Of a DNA stretch of 64,000 nucleotides, positions 1 to 9,157 are shown piece after piece; the stretch's first letter is position 1, and the number at the start of each line of letters is the position of its first letter. Position numbers and translations under genes: made by a program. This DNA comes from Mesorhizobium sp. WSM4306 (GTDB lineage: Bacteria; Pseudomonadota; Alphaproteobacteria; Rhizobiales; Rhizobiaceae), in assembly GCF_007003975.1 (NCBI RefSeq), contig NZ_VFTC01000017.1:62001-126000 (forward strand), written 5' to 3'. The notes under the pieces were generated by a model. The model saw only the letters and a program-made list of their open reading frames with translations. It was not told the DNA's origin and did not search any database.

Positions 1-201
1 GCCCCGTTGGGCGTTGGGGCGATAGCCAAATTACTTCTGCAGCTTTTCTCAGCGGATCGCTCACCCTCAGCTGATTTTCGTACCCCATTCTGGCACATCT
101 CGGGCCTGGAACGGATGCCTTCCACTGCTACATTCGCTCGTTTCAATTGATGATAGAATTGATCGGCACACAACGCGATGTCATCGCTGAGAGCATAGGT
201 T

Positions 202-699
202 ATGAAGTCGAAACCCGATCCCGTGCAACTCGACAGTTGGGACCTGCGGATCCTCTCCGAAATTCAGGCAGACGGTCGGATTTCAAAAAGTGAGCTTGCA
301 AAACGAGTTCATCTTTCGGCGTCCGCCTGTTCGGAGCGGCTCCGAGCACTCAAGGCCGCGGGGATTATTGAGGGATTTTATGCGCGGCTGAGTCCTGCCC
401 TCATCGGCGGCATGATCTTTGTGATGGTGGAGGTCGTGCTGGATCGTCATCGTCTTGAGGACCAACGACACTTCGAAACTGCTATCCAAGACATTCCGGA
501 AATCCTGGACTGCTGGGCAATTGGGGGGCGCGTGGATTATCTGATGCGGGTCGCATCTCGTTCTATGGCCGCCTATCAGGATTTCATGGAGGGACTGCTG
601 CAGGCAGGCTTGGGGATTGATCAATACTATAGCCTTGTCGTCACGAAACCAGTGAAGTCCAATTCACCGATACCTTTGTCCGCCCTGAGGCAACGGTAA
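202..699 (+). CDS. Lrp/AsnC-family transcriptional regulator
   Basis: The 165-residue product has the standard Lrp/AsnC layout: an N-terminal winged helix-turn-helix (about residues 10-60, with DLRILSEIQADGRIS and a recognition helix around LSASACSERL) followed by an RAM/AsnC ligand-binding domain (about 70-150). Members bind DNA as dimers or octamers and sense amino acids. Length is normal for the family. No strong ribosome binding site is visible before the ATG, but the HTH begins soon after it, so the start is plausible. A decayed copy of an aminotransferase 5' region follows at 773, and the intact aminotransferase lies at 4573, so this regulator may once have sat next to that gene and may control it (inference). 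Confidence 0.9.
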   Translation: MKSKPDPVQLDSWDLRILSEIQADGRISKSELAKRVHLSASACSERLRALKAAGIIEGFYARLSPALIGGMIFVMVEVVLDRHRLEDQRHFETAIQDIPEILDCWAIGGRVDYLMRVASRSMAAYQDFMEGLLQAGLGIDQYYSLVVTKPVKSNSPIPLSALRQR

Positions 700-772
700 C
701 CCAAAAGCTAAGTTTCAACGGCGTTTGGCACGGATCCCGTAGATTCGTCGGCAAAAGGCACCCATTCCGACG

Positions 773-987
773 AAACTCAAGGGACATTTGCGGTATACTA
801 ATTGCTGGAAAAAGGTGGCCGAGCGCTATCCGCCAGTTGATCGCGAGCAAGGACGATGCGCTTGAGCAATCTGGAACCGATCTATTCCAGGAGAGGATCG
901 AAGCAGCCATCGGACGCACTTGCCCAGCACGGTTACGGCGAGAAGCCAAACCGGATCGTGCCTGGTTGAGGAGGCGTCCATATCTAA
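773..987 (+). pseudogene. Decayed copy of aminotransferase leader and 5' end
   Basis: The sequence from GAAACTCAAGGGAC onward aligns with the leader and first codons of the intact aminotransferase (4486-4715): GCGCTTGAGCAATCTG, GGAGAG, AGCCAAACCGGAT and GGCGTCCATATCT recur in the same order with indels. The reading frame is destroyed. It is a relic of a duplication. Confidence 0.7.
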
Positions 988-1496
988 GATGCGAAGTGCC
1001 GAAAAATGCCTCTACCGCTACTTCAAGGGGGGAACTTTCGCCCTGGATTGGCGATCAGTGGCGATTGAGCTTAGTCGCGGTCAGCGCATCCGTGTAGGGG
1101 GCGAAATCTACAGCGAGGGTTTGGCAAGCCGACGGGTAGCGGGAGTGCAAGCTGGCCCGCTCGGCCTTGGCGACCAACCCGGCCCTCGACGCCTGCGGAC
1201 ATTCGGAGATCGCGTTTTTACGTCCTAAGTTCGTTGCTGTTCGAGATTAGGAGATCGTCTGTCCTGTTTGACATTGCTGGTCTCCGCAGCCTTCTAAGCG
1301 AGGAGCATGGCTGTGCCGGGATCGCGTAGGTGGGTGACAAGGCCGGTCACTCCTGCCACCCGACGTGGTCTTTGAGAAGGTGGAGGTTGCGCTACCGGCT
1401 GGAGAGCATGGTGCCAGTTTTCACAAGACAAGGGTCGCTTAATCGAATGGGCGTCAAGTTCATAGATTGCGAACAGATCATGGGGGGATTTGAATA
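988..1496. other. Gene-poor spacer, nothing recognised
   Basis: Short open frames here have no recognisable domain and no convincing ribosome binding site. The last 100 bases must contain the promoter of the TIR cassette. No clear -35/-10 pair, sigma-54 or NifA site was seen. Confidence 0.4.
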
Positions 1497-2084
1497 GTGC
1501 TACTGACCGAGGCAGAGCTGAAAAGAGTTGCGAATGCCAGTCGAGGACATAGAGCCGCATCGATCGTTCTAAAGGAAGAGACGGCCGCAGCTACAGCCAG
1601 ATCGTCATTCGACGTTTTTCTGTCACATTCTTTCAAGGACGCAGAGATCGTTCTCGGTGTGAAGCGAATTTTCGAGGAGCTTGGGTTCACTGCTTACGTA
1701 GATTGGGTCGAAGATTCACAACTGGACCGCACAAAAGTCTCCTCGGCCACCGCCGAGTTGCTGCGGACCCGTATGAGGCAGTCAAAGACGCTAATCTATG
1801 TGCATTCAAACAATTCTCCAGGATCCAGATGGATGCCTTGGGAGCTTGGCTTTTTCGATGGGTTTCGGACCGCGGTAGCGGTTCTGCCCGTGGCAAAAAA
1901 TTCTTCGGAAACATTCTCCGGGCAAGAATTTTTGGGCCTATACCCTTACATTGATGGGACAGGACCTGCATTCCTGTTTATGAACAGAGGGACCGCGCCT
2001 CGCTCAAGAATAGGCTCTGTAAGCTCGACTGCTAACCTCACGTTTGCCAAATCCTGGCTTAAAGAATTTACCGCCACAAAATAG
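1497..2084 (+). CDS. TIR-domain protein, first gene of TIR-SLATT-ThsB cassette
   Basis: The 195-residue protein carries a TIR-type domain from about residue 38: FDVFLSHSFKDAE (strand A and box 1), a YVDW strand, then SKTLIYVHSNNSPGSRWMPW with WELGFFDG, the region that holds the catalytic Glu in TIR NADases. Bacterial TIR proteins cleave NAD or make cyclic ADP-ribose-type signals during antiphage defence. I place the start at a GTG because a G-rich ribosome binding site (TGGGGGG) lies 8 bases upstream. The next gene begins 18 bases after the stop, consistent with an operon. TIR assignment is from motif pattern; catalytic activity is inferred. Confidence 0.8.
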   Translation: MLLTEAELKRVANASRGHRAASIVLKEETAAATARSSFDVFLSHSFKDAEIVLGVKRIFEELGFTAYVDWVEDSQLDRTKVSSATAELLRTRMRQSKTLIYVHSNNSPGSRWMPWELGFFDGFRTAVAVLPVAKNSSETFSGQEFLGLYPYIDGTGPAFLFMNRGTAPRSRIGSVSSTANLTFAKSWLKEFTATK

Positions 2085-2101
2085 ACTGGTGTGCTTCAAA
2101 A

Positions 2102-2962
2102 ATGAAATATCCTGGACTCTATAATAGCGCCGACGTGGCATCCAACGAGCAGCAGGCGACGTTTCTGCGCCTGATCCGGGCAGAGTACGTTCTTCTTTTT
2201 TTAGCGTCGGTGCTCTCTTTGGACTTGTCGCCATCAAAAGCCTATTTCGGTGTCTATGCTGCGGTATTTCTTTGCTCAATGGGAGTCCTCATTTTCCGGT
2301 CGGTCACAAAGCCCGAGCAGGTCTGGTATCAGGCTCGAGCTCTGGCAGAGTCGGTGAAGACATTGACTTGGCGCTTCGCGATGCGAGCACAGCCGTTCGA
2401 TGACGCGCGCGCCGCTGACGCCAGAGCTGATTTTCGAAAGCTCATGGAAGGTATCCTTGATAGCAATCGTCACCTTGGTAGCGCGTTGAGCGGCACCGAT
2501 TCAGCATCCCCCCAAACAACCGACCAGATGATGTCGATAAGGGACTCCCCGCTAAAAGAAAGAAAAGACCTATATCTGCAGAGACGAATCTGCGACCAAC
2601 GGAAGTGGTACGAGAAGAAGGCGCGCTCGAACAAGAGGTCCGCGAAAGTCTGGATGGGCCTTGGTATTTTTGCATACGCTCTGGGATTCTCGTTCATCGT
2701 AGTACGCATCGCTGACCCCGCGATGCCAGGCTGGCCGACCGAGCCGCTAATTGTCATCGCCGCCTCCCTTATTGGGTGGACCCAGATCAAGAAATTTAAC
2801 GAATTGGCATCGGCTTACACGTTGACAGCTCACGAGATCGGCTTGACTGCCGACCTTATTACGGACGCCAACTCGGATGAGGCATTCTCCGCCGCGGTGA
2901 ACGAAGCCGAACTGGCTTTCTCACGGGAGCACACCCAGTGGGTTGCTCGTCAAAACAACTAA
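2102..2962 (+). CDS. SLATT/DUF4231-type two-TM effector protein
   Basis: The 286-residue protein has two hydrophobic hairpins (about residues 28-68 and 184-224) separated by a charged helical segment, with the phrase VWYQARALAESVKTLTWRF that is typical of SLATT/DUF4231 proteins (SMODS- and SLOG-associated 2TM effectors). Known SLATT domains are predicted pore-forming effectors activated by nucleotide signals or TIR products. It sits between two TIR-type genes with 18 and 9 base gaps, so the three are probably one transcript. The membrane role is a family-based prediction; exact SLATT subfamily not determined. Confidence 0.75.
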   Translation: MKYPGLYNSADVASNEQQATFLRLIRAEYVLLFLASVLSLDLSPSKAYFGVYAAVFLCSMGVLIFRSVTKPEQVWYQARALAESVKTLTWRFAMRAQPFDDARAADARADFRKLMEGILDSNRHLGSALSGTDSASPQTTDQMMSIRDSPLKERKDLYLQRRICDQRKWYEKKARSNKRSAKVWMGLGIFAYALGFSFIVVRIADPAMPGWPTEPLIVIAASLIGWTQIKKFNELASAYTLTAHEIGLTADLITDANSDEAFSAAVNEAELAFSREHTQWVARQNN

Positions 2963-2971
2963 GAGACAACA

Positions 2972-3478
2972 ATGGCATACAGCGATCCGACCTATGTAAT
3001 ATTTGACGGCGATGAAGACGCTTGGGCATACCGCTTTATGAAAGGGTGGAACGCCAGCGAGAATGTGAGTTTTGAATTCGCGAACGCTCACGATCTGGAC
3101 AATATGACGAGCCGAGCACAGGACGAAGATTATGTTAAACGCAATCTTCGCAACAGAATGAATGGATCGAGCCAGGTACTTGTCCTGATCGGTGAGAAGA
3201 CGAAAAACCTTTTTCGCTTCGTGCGCTGGGAAATGGAATTGGCTCTTGATCTAGGTCTGCCGATAATCGCAGCAAACCTTAACGGCTCGCGGCAACAAGA
3301 TGTGAGCTGTCCGCCTATCATCAGGGACAAATGTGTTGTGCACGTGCCGTTCAAGATGAAGGCCATCAAGCACGCGCTAGCCAATTGGCCGAGCGAATTT
3401 CATCGGCTTTCAAACGCTCAGCGTGGCGATGGCGCCAGGAGCTATGGCGAAAGCACCTATCGCGATCTCGGCTTATAA
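2972..3478 (+). CDS. ThsB-like (MTH538/DUF1863) TIR-like protein
   Basis: The 168-residue protein matches the TIR-like MTH538/ThsB fold: N-terminal strand YVIFDGDEDAWAYRFMKGW, then VKRNLRNRMNGSSQVLVLIGEKT, then RFVRWEMELALDLGLPIIAANLNG. In Thoeris, ThsB proteins of this family detect phage and make a cyclic ADP-ribose isomer that activates ThsA. Here the neighbours are another TIR protein and a SLATT protein, and no SIR2-SLOG ThsA is seen. The ORF starts 9 bases after the SLATT stop, preceded by AAGAGA. Role in defence is inferred. Confidence 0.75.
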   Translation: MAYSDPTYVIFDGDEDAWAYRFMKGWNASENVSFEFANAHDLDNMTSRAQDEDYVKRNLRNRMNGSSQVLVLIGEKTKNLFRFVRWEMELALDLGLPIIAANLNGSRQQDVSCPPIIRDKCVVHVPFKMKAIKHALANWPSEFHRLSNAQRGDGARSYGESTYRDLGL

Positions 3479-3889
3479 TCGCCACCTAAAAGCACTTAGC
3501 CGCCCAAACATCCTCGCCATCCGCTGGCGGCGACTAGCCTTAGCAACGTCCGCCAGCGTGTTCCGAGCTTGCCGAGCGATGATAAGAAGAGCACGACGTC
3601 CGATTTGCTGAGTTTGGCTGAAAGCTGCAGGTCATGTGCAACCTATTAGAGGAGCCCCGCTCGAAGCGTCGGATCGTCAGACAAGATCATGTCGCGCGAG
3701 GGCGCTGGTTTCGCGAGGAAAAGGAGCGGCTGTTCGATGTTTGAGGCTTGATCCAGCGTTTCGAGACTGCACGAGCGGCCAGCATTGATGGAGGCAGCTT
3801 TTCAGGCCGCGCAATTCTGTCGGCTCGCCCCCTCCTGCGAGCCGCAGCTCGGCTCGCCCTGCGCAGCAACCACGAATTTGCGATCGCAA

Positions 3890-4395
3890 GAAAGGCAACA
3901 CGCTGACGATAGAACTTGGCGGCGCTGGTCGGCTGCGAATCAAGATGTCAATGGCAAGGAGCTCTCGCCGCGCGTCTTTGCCGGGCCGAACCTTCTGGCT
4001 ATGCTCCTTCGAGAAGTCTGCCGAGCACCAGCCGCCGCACCGCCAAAGCTATCAATATGCGCGAGGGCACGACCTCAGCCTCTCAGCGCTGGCCAACCAG
4101 GTTGGAGCCTGTGCCGCGGCACGGAACCCGCTGCCTGCTGATCGAGGCGAATGTGCTTTGCCCCTGATCACCTCATTACCACCCTTGGGAAGGGCAAGAC
4201 CGATCCGGACCGTCAGAATGTAAGGGATGACCGGCAGTTCGGCGGAACATGGCCGCCGGCGCTCTATCGTGCCTCGCGCGGCCGGCGGGAACAGCGTCCC
4301 GAGCGCTATTCATCCGTCAATATCGCCCGCTAATCGGGCACTATGCTGGGCGCATGCGCGTCGTAAGCTGTTCGTGTTTGCAGGACGCGCCCCCG
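3890..4395 (+). pseudogene. IS66-family transposase remnant
   Basis: Several frames together spell IS66 TnpC pieces in order: SAEHQPPHRQSYQYARE, then HDLSLSALANQVGAC, then KGKT...VRDDRQFGG and ALCWAHARRKLF. A short stretch before it (LTIELGGAGRLRIK) resembles the end of an IS66 accessory protein. Frameshifts and stops show it is dead; the DDE core is incomplete. Confidence 0.75.
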
Positions 4396-4504
4396 ACCCT
4401 CGGCTAAGGCGAAGGTGACGCCTTAGTTTTCACGGCAATTCGGGCCGATCCCGCGAATTTCACGGCGAATAACCTGCATTCCCGAGAAACTCAAGGGACG
4501 TTTC

Positions 4505-4520
4505 CGGTATGCTATTTGCT
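4505..4520 (+). promoter_or_regulatory. Possible weak sigma-54 element before aminotransferase
   Basis: CGGTATGCTATTTGCT has the GG-N10-GC spacing and a perfect TTGCT -12 half, but the -24 half departs from TGGCACG. The same element with small changes occurs in the decayed copy at 773 onward, so it has been kept with the gene. No TGT-N10-ACA NifA site was found upstream. Confidence 0.3.
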
Positions 4521-4572
4521 AAACAGGTGGCTGGCCGAGTGCCCTCCGCCAATTTATCGCGAGGAGAGGGAC

Positions 4573-5979
4573 ATGCGCTTGAGCAATCTGGGAACCGAGC
4601 AACTCCGGGAGAAGGATAGAAGCTTCGTCTTCCATCCTTCTACGCATCTGGCCAAGCACAGCCGAGGCGAAACGCCAAATAGGATTATGGCCGGTGCGGA
4701 AGGCGTCTATATCTGGGACACCGAAGGCCGAAGGAGCCTCGACGGTTTCGGAGGACTCTACTGCGTCAACATGGGATATGGATGCACGGAGATCGCCGAG
4801 GCCATTGCCAGGCAAGCACACGAATTGCCGTTCGCGCACGTCTATGCCAGCCAAGGTACGGAGCCGGTCGCCCTGTTGGCAGAGGCCGTGGTCGAGTATT
4901 TCGGTCAGAACATGCGAAGGGTCTATTTCGGCCTCTCCGGTTCCGATGCCAACGAAACCAACATCAAGCTGGTCTGGTACTATAATAACATTCTTGGCCG
5001 GCCCGAAAAGAAAAAGATCATCTCGCGAAATCGCGGCTATCACGGGTCTGGATTGGTCACGGGTAGCCTAACTGGCCTTCCCTTCTTTCACAATTTCTTC
5101 GACCTGCCTCTGGATTTGGTGCGCCATACAACCACGCCGCACTATTACCGCCAGGCGCGTGTCGAGGAGAGCGAGGAAGCGTTCTCCCGGCGCTGTGCCG
5201 ATGAGCTTGAAGCCTTGATCCTGGCCGAAGGACCGGAAACGGTTGCAGCTTTTATCGGAGAGCCGGTACTTGGGACAGGAGGTATTGTGCCGCCCCCCAA
5301 AGGGTACTGGACGTCCATTCAAGCGGTGCTCGACAAATACGATATCCTTCTAATCGCGGATGAAGTGGTCTGTGGCTTCGCGCGAACCGGCGAGAAGTTC
5401 GGTTCCCACCTGTATAACATGCGTCCGGATTTCGTGACCATCGCAAAGGGTTTGAGTTCCGCCTACCTCCCCATCTCCGGGTCAATCATTGGCGACCGTG
5501 TCTGGTCGGTTTTGGAACAAGGAACTGAGAAGCACGGCGCACTCGGCCACGGCTGGACATATTCGGGGCACACGCTTTGTGCCGCAGCCGCGCTCGCCAA
5601 TATTCGACTGCTTAAAGAAAAAAATATTCTGGAGCATGTCCGCGATGTTGGACCGTATTGGCAAGACCGGATGAAGGCCGAGCTGGCGGGACATCCCATC
5701 GTTGGTGAAGTTCGCGGAGTGGGTATCCTGTCGGCCGTAGAGATGATGCGGGACCCAAAACAAAGGATACCATTCGAACCCGACCTTCAGGTCGGGGTGC
5801 GCACTGCAGCTGCTCTGTTTGAGAATGGTGTCATCGGACGGGCCATGCCGCATGGCGACATCCTCGGTTATGCCCCCCCCCTGATCATTACCCGAAAAGA
5901 GATCGACATCATTGTCGACGCGACGGTAAAGTCGGTCGATACCACCTATCGCGCGCTGAAGGCCGAGGGTGCCGTATGA
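4573..5979 (+). CDS. Class III omega-aminotransferase (PLP)
   Basis: The 468-residue protein is a class III PLP aminotransferase of the omega-amino acid:pyruvate / 4-aminobutyrate type. Visible motifs are FGLSGSDANETNIKL (phosphate binding), RGYHGSG, LLIADEVVCGFARTG (Asp that contacts the PLP ring nitrogen) and TIAKGLSS with the Schiff-base lysine at about residue 292. I use the ATG at 4573 rather than an earlier start because GAGGAGAGG precedes it by a few bases. Upstream is an IS66 relic and downstream a terminator, so it is monocistronic. A semialdehyde dehydrogenase at 41.6-43.1 kb could act on its product. A second, broken paralogue lies at 14.6 kb. Exact substrate not determinable. Confidence 0.9.
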   Translation: MRLSNLGTEQLREKDRSFVFHPSTHLAKHSRGETPNRIMAGAEGVYIWDTEGRRSLDGFGGLYCVNMGYGCTEIAEAIARQAHELPFAHVYASQGTEPVALLAEAVVEYFGQNMRRVYFGLSGSDANETNIKLVWYYNNILGRPEKKKIISRNRGYHGSGLVTGSLTGLPFFHNFFDLPLDLVRHTTTPHYYRQARVEESEEAFSRRCADELEALILAEGPETVAAFIGEPVLGTGGIVPPPKGYWTSIQAVLDKYDILLIADEVVCGFARTGEKFGSHLYNMRPDFVTIAKGLSSAYLPISGSIIGDRVWSVLEQGTEKHGALGHGWTYSGHTLCAAAALANIRLLKEKNILEHVRDVGPYWQDRMKAELAGHPIVGEVRGVGILSAVEMMRDPKQRIPFEPDLQVGVRTAAALFENGVIGRAMPHGDILGYAPPLIITRKEIDIIVDATVKSVDTTYRALKAEGAV

Positions 5980-6169
5980 TTTTGCGATCGCGAAGGAGCG
6001 AGTCCGGAGGCAGGCATGTCCCTGCGCGCTACTGCGCCGAGCAGACCCAAAACTGTTGAATTCCAGATATCTGATCTTGAGCATGCTCCGGGCTATTTCA
6101 GTCACGATTTGTAACCGAATCAGTTCTGCCGCCGCTGTCCTGTTGCCCAACGACCAGGACCTCTGTGCG

Positions 6170-6214
6170 GCGCGCCCTGCGGGTGTACCTCCCCGCCGGC
6201 AGGGCGCCCTTTTT
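6170..6214 (+). terminator. Rho-independent terminator after aminotransferase
   Basis: A perfect 9-bp stem (GCGCCCTGC ... GCAGGGCGC) with an 18-base loop is followed by CCTTTTT. It lies 190 bases after the aminotransferase stop. Confidence 0.75.
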
Positions 6215-6230
6215 GACCCACGTAATCAGT

Positions 6231-6339
6231 ATCATTATGGCCCGTGCGGGATCGAGGGTCTGGTAAAGGTCATCTGCACGTTCCGATGCAGATTGAGCTT
6301 AGACGTGCCCTTTACATCATTGCAGCGGGCCATAATCAT
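6231..6339. repeat. Nested inverted repeat, about 110-nt hairpin
   Basis: Three sets of arms nest: ATCATTATGGCCCG (6231) with its near-perfect complement (6326), GTAAAGG (6263) with CCTTTAC (6309), and ATCTGCA (6272) with TGCAGAT (6287). It could be a structured RNA or a miniature element. No coding potential is evident. Confidence 0.45.
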
Positions 6340-6849
6340 TGCGGTGAATTTTATCACGTCAGGTATATAGAAGGACGATACTCACACGCCACCCCGTTCA
6401 CAAGGAAAGGCATTTTAATATTGTTGAGACGATTTGCCTATCAAAGAAAAGAAAGCATCGCAACACTTCTTTGCGGATCACGGCGCCCCGGGTGGGGGAT
6501 GAGCGGCTATCCGAATTGTTATGCTAATGCCGACCCAAATTCCTGCAAAAGCTGGGGTCAATGATGGCTTTTGGTCAGCGCAGGATGATTTCTCCTGATT
6601 TGGTCGGTGCAGGGGCGGTCATGATTTAATGCATGGAGATTCTCTGATTGAGCTGTTGAGATCATGAGGCGTCTGCCAGACGCCCATCGGGTGAGCCCAG
6701 CATGATTGGGATGACCGACGAAGATCGAAAGTGTGGCAGCATTCTGGAGCCCGGTCAGCCCAGCGACGCCCGCGAATTCAATCACGTTTGTCGGGACATA
6801 CACGACGCAGCCGGAAGGCGTGCAGAAAGAGGAAGAATCGAGCGCGACG
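6340..6849. other. Leader region of LuxR gene, no gene recognised
   Basis: No supported gene in this stretch. It should contain the promoter of the LuxR-type gene. An open frame extends upstream of the chosen LuxR start to 6733 but its N-terminal residues do not resemble the family. Confidence 0.35.
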
Positions 6850-7587
6850 ATGACGAGGCACATGCCACTTGTTTTCGAGACATTCCTTGAAAGACTGTCA
6901 CAGAGTATCGATGAGGCAGATTTCCGGGATGCCATGGCTGAGGCGGCCGGACGACTTGACCTAATCTTCTTTGCCTACCTCTCCTTGCCAGCACGGCCTT
7001 CCGGCAAACCGAGGTTAATTTCAAACTATCCACCCCGCTGGACCAGACAGTATCTGGAAAATCAGTATGAGAAACTCGATCCTGTGGTCTTGCGTGCTCG
7101 AAATGGCGGCTGCCCGTTTCACTGGGGATCGAATTTGGGAGGCGATAAAATGTCGCCGGCTCAACAGCAGCTATTCGATGAGGCGGCTCAATTCAGCATC
7201 TGCTGCGGTTTGACGATCCCAATTGTCGATCTCCGCGGCCGCATCGCTGCGGTTACTTTTGCCGCCGATGAGCCTCGTCCAGTATTTCTTCGGGTCGCTG
7301 AGCGGTACGAACAAGCTCTTCAACTGATGGCGGCCTGCTTTCATCGTTGCGTTCGCCGCAAATTGCCGAGCGATCGAACAGTGGATGGGGTTTCGCTGAC
7401 ATCCCGCGAATATGAGTGCCTGAGGTGGGCAGCGCGGGGTAATTCAGCCTGGGTGACCGGCCGCATCTTGGGTATCAAGCCACGCACGATCGCTTTTCAT
7501 TTGGACAATGCCAAGAAGAAGCTAGGCGTGCGAACCCAAAATCAGGCTATAGCCCTTTTGGGGTCCGAAGGGTCCTCAATTGTCTGA
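6850..7587 (+). CDS. LuxR-family (TraR-like) quorum-sensing regulator
   Basis: The 245-residue protein has an N-terminal autoinducer-binding domain (about residues 10-160; YPPRWTRQYLENQYEKLDPV carries the conserved W, Y and D region, and CPFHWGS follows) and a C-terminal LuxR HTH (about 175-235; LTSREYECLRWAARGNSAWVTGRILGI and TIAFHLDNAKKKLGV). Such proteins bind acyl-homoserine lactones and activate transfer or symbiosis genes. No LuxI synthase is present in the window. I start at 6850 because the family domain begins there; an AGAGGAAG stretch lies upstream at a slightly long spacing. With the DUF2285/Xre pairs and the FseA-like gene it may form an ICE transfer circuit (inference). Confidence 0.85.
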   Translation: MTRHMPLVFETFLERLSQSIDEADFRDAMAEAAGRLDLIFFAYLSLPARPSGKPRLISNYPPRWTRQYLENQYEKLDPVVLRARNGGCPFHWGSNLGGDKMSPAQQQLFDEAAQFSICCGLTIPIVDLRGRIAAVTFAADEPRPVFLRVAERYEQALQLMAACFHRCVRRKLPSDRTVDGVSLTSREYECLRWAARGNSAWVTGRILGIKPRTIAFHLDNAKKKLGVRTQNQAIALLGSEGSSIV

Positions 7588-7762
7588 GAAGCTTTTTGAT
7601 CCCCTTGTGCTCGGGCCATTCGATCGCGCGCTTTGTATCGAGCGTTGACTGGATGCCGAGATCTTCTGTTCCGCCGGCTCGGGCGATGCAGCCGTATTCT
7701 TCCAGTCCGCGCCGGTGATCATAGTCTATGGGTGCTCGAGCGGGTGTGTCGTCGCTGACGAG

Positions 7763-8719
7763 CTAGTTGTGGAGCCTCAACAGGTTGTCCTCGGTTAGAG
7801 CGAGGCGACTGATAGGTGTTTTGGACTTTAGGCTCCCGTGGGGACGGTGCCAATTGTATCTGTGCAGCCAGACCGGCAACTCTGCGGCGCGGTGATCTGA
7901 AGTCGGATAAGCGATGGCATAAGCCCATTCGCGCAGTGCTGTCTGGATGAAGCGCTCGGCCTTGCCATTGGTCTTGGGTGTATAGGGTCTTGTCGTGACG
8001 TGCTTGAGGCCGAGATCGCGGCAGGCCTTGGCGAAGGCCTTTGATCTGTAGCAGGAGCCGTTGTCGGTCATGACGCGGGCTATCGTGACGCCGAGGCTGG
8101 CGTAGTAGGCCACCGCCGCCTTGAGGAAGGCGATGGCGCTTTCTTTTTTCTCGTCGGGCAGGATCTGCGAGAAGGCGATGCGGGAGGCGTCGTCGATGCA
8201 GACATGGACGAACTCCCAACTGCTGCCGCGCGAGCTGGCATTGCCGGTGCGCTTGCCGGTAATGCGATGACCGATGCGCTCGAAACGACCGAGCTTCTTG
8301 ATATCGATATGGATCATCTCGCCAGGATGCTCGCGCTCGTAGCGTCGGATCGGCTCGGCCGGTTCGATATCCCGCAACCGCGACAGTCCGGCACGCTTGA
8401 GAACCCGGCTAACGGTGGCGGGCGAGACGCCGACCTCATGGGCGATGTGCTTGCCGGTCCAACGTTGCCGCCGCAGCGCCATGATGCGCTCGGCGATCAA
8501 CGCAGCGGTGGCCTGCGGCATATTGGCGGGCCGCGAGGAACGGTCGATCATGCCGGCCCGCCCTTCGGACTTGTAGCGCTCGACCCAGCGCGCCACGATC
8601 TTGGCCGACACGCCGTAGACACGCGCCGCATGGGCTTTGGAGAAAGCGCCTTCTATCACCGACAGCGCCATCTCCTCTCGACGCAGCGGTGTGAGACGGG
8701 CATTCTTATGGATGTTCAT
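7763..8719 (-). CDS. IS481-family transposase
   Basis: The product is about 318 residues from the ATG at 8719 (an upstream in-frame start exists at 8785 but lies in the terminal repeat). It has an N-terminal HTH that ends in a LTPLRREEMALSVIEG ... GRAGMIDRSSRP pattern and an rve integrase core with a DDE triad: D in HIDIKKLGRF, D in VMTDNGSCY and E in NGKAERF. The C-terminal HRYNWHRPHGSL motif is typical of IS481/IS3-like elements. It appears intact. Confidence 0.9.
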   Translation of the reverse strand: MNIHKNARLTPLRREEMALSVIEGAFSKAHAARVYGVSAKIVARWVERYKSEGRAGMIDRSSRPANMPQATAALIAERIMALRRQRWTGKHIAHEVGVSPATVSRVLKRAGLSRLRDIEPAEPIRRYEREHPGEMIHIDIKKLGRFERIGHRITGKRTGNASSRGSSWEFVHVCIDDASRIAFSQILPDEKKESAIAFLKAAVAYYASLGVTIARVMTDNGSCYRSKAFAKACRDLGLKHVTTRPYTPKTNGKAERFIQTALREWAYAIAYPTSDHRAAELPVWLHRYNWHRPHGSLKSKTPISRLALTEDNLLRLHN

Positions 8720-8806
8720 TCGGACCCTCCGGTGAGTGCTGAAGCTTGGTAACTCCAGTCTCCCCGGTCCGGTCCGAATGGACAACCTCCCGAAAGCTCA
8801 CAGCTA
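7763..8806 (-). mobile_element. IS481-family insertion sequence
   Basis: Imperfect terminal inverted repeats bound the element: one end reads CTAGTTGTGGAGCC then AGGTTGTCC, the other (reverse strand) CTAGCTGTGAGC then AGGTTGTCC. The single transposase gene fills it. No target duplication was established by eye. Confidence 0.75.
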
Positions 8807-9157
8807 GTCGTGCGGTTATATAGTTTCCGAGGATGGCCCGCTTGCATACCTGCCTGCCGGTAATCTCTAACCCTTGACTTAGGGCGATGGCTATCGGTTA
8901 TGCGGCTTGAAAGCGAAGAGGTGGACCCTTCGTCGAGCGCCGGTACGATATGGAGTGCTGCTCCGGGCTAATACCCATCCAGACAGAGCGGAACCTTCTA
9001 TCACGTCAGACGCTCGGACAGTTGCCAAACCCCGATTTCCTGGGAACTGAATTGTGCTCGCCACCGGGTCCATTTTGCCGGCGCGTCTGTGGTGCAGGCC
9101 CCGATCAGCCTGACCAATGGCACAGGAACGCTTCTATGACCGAGCACTGCGAATTTG
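8807..9157. other. Spacer, no gene recognised
   Basis: No supported coding region. A TGGCACAGGAACGC string near 9118 looks like a sigma-54 element but its GG to GC spacing is one base short. Confidence 0.4.

Noticed and set aside
80..112. TGGCACATCTCGGGCC before the Lrp-type gene as sigma-54 promoter
   Set aside because: Spacing fits but the -12 half (GGGC) is poor and no NifA site is present.
725..741. TGGCACGGATCCCGTA as a sigma-54 promoter
   Set aside because: The -24 half is good but the -12 half lacks GC at the right place.
9118..9133. TGGCACAGGAACGC as a sigma-54 promoter
   Set aside because: GG to GC spacing is one base too short.
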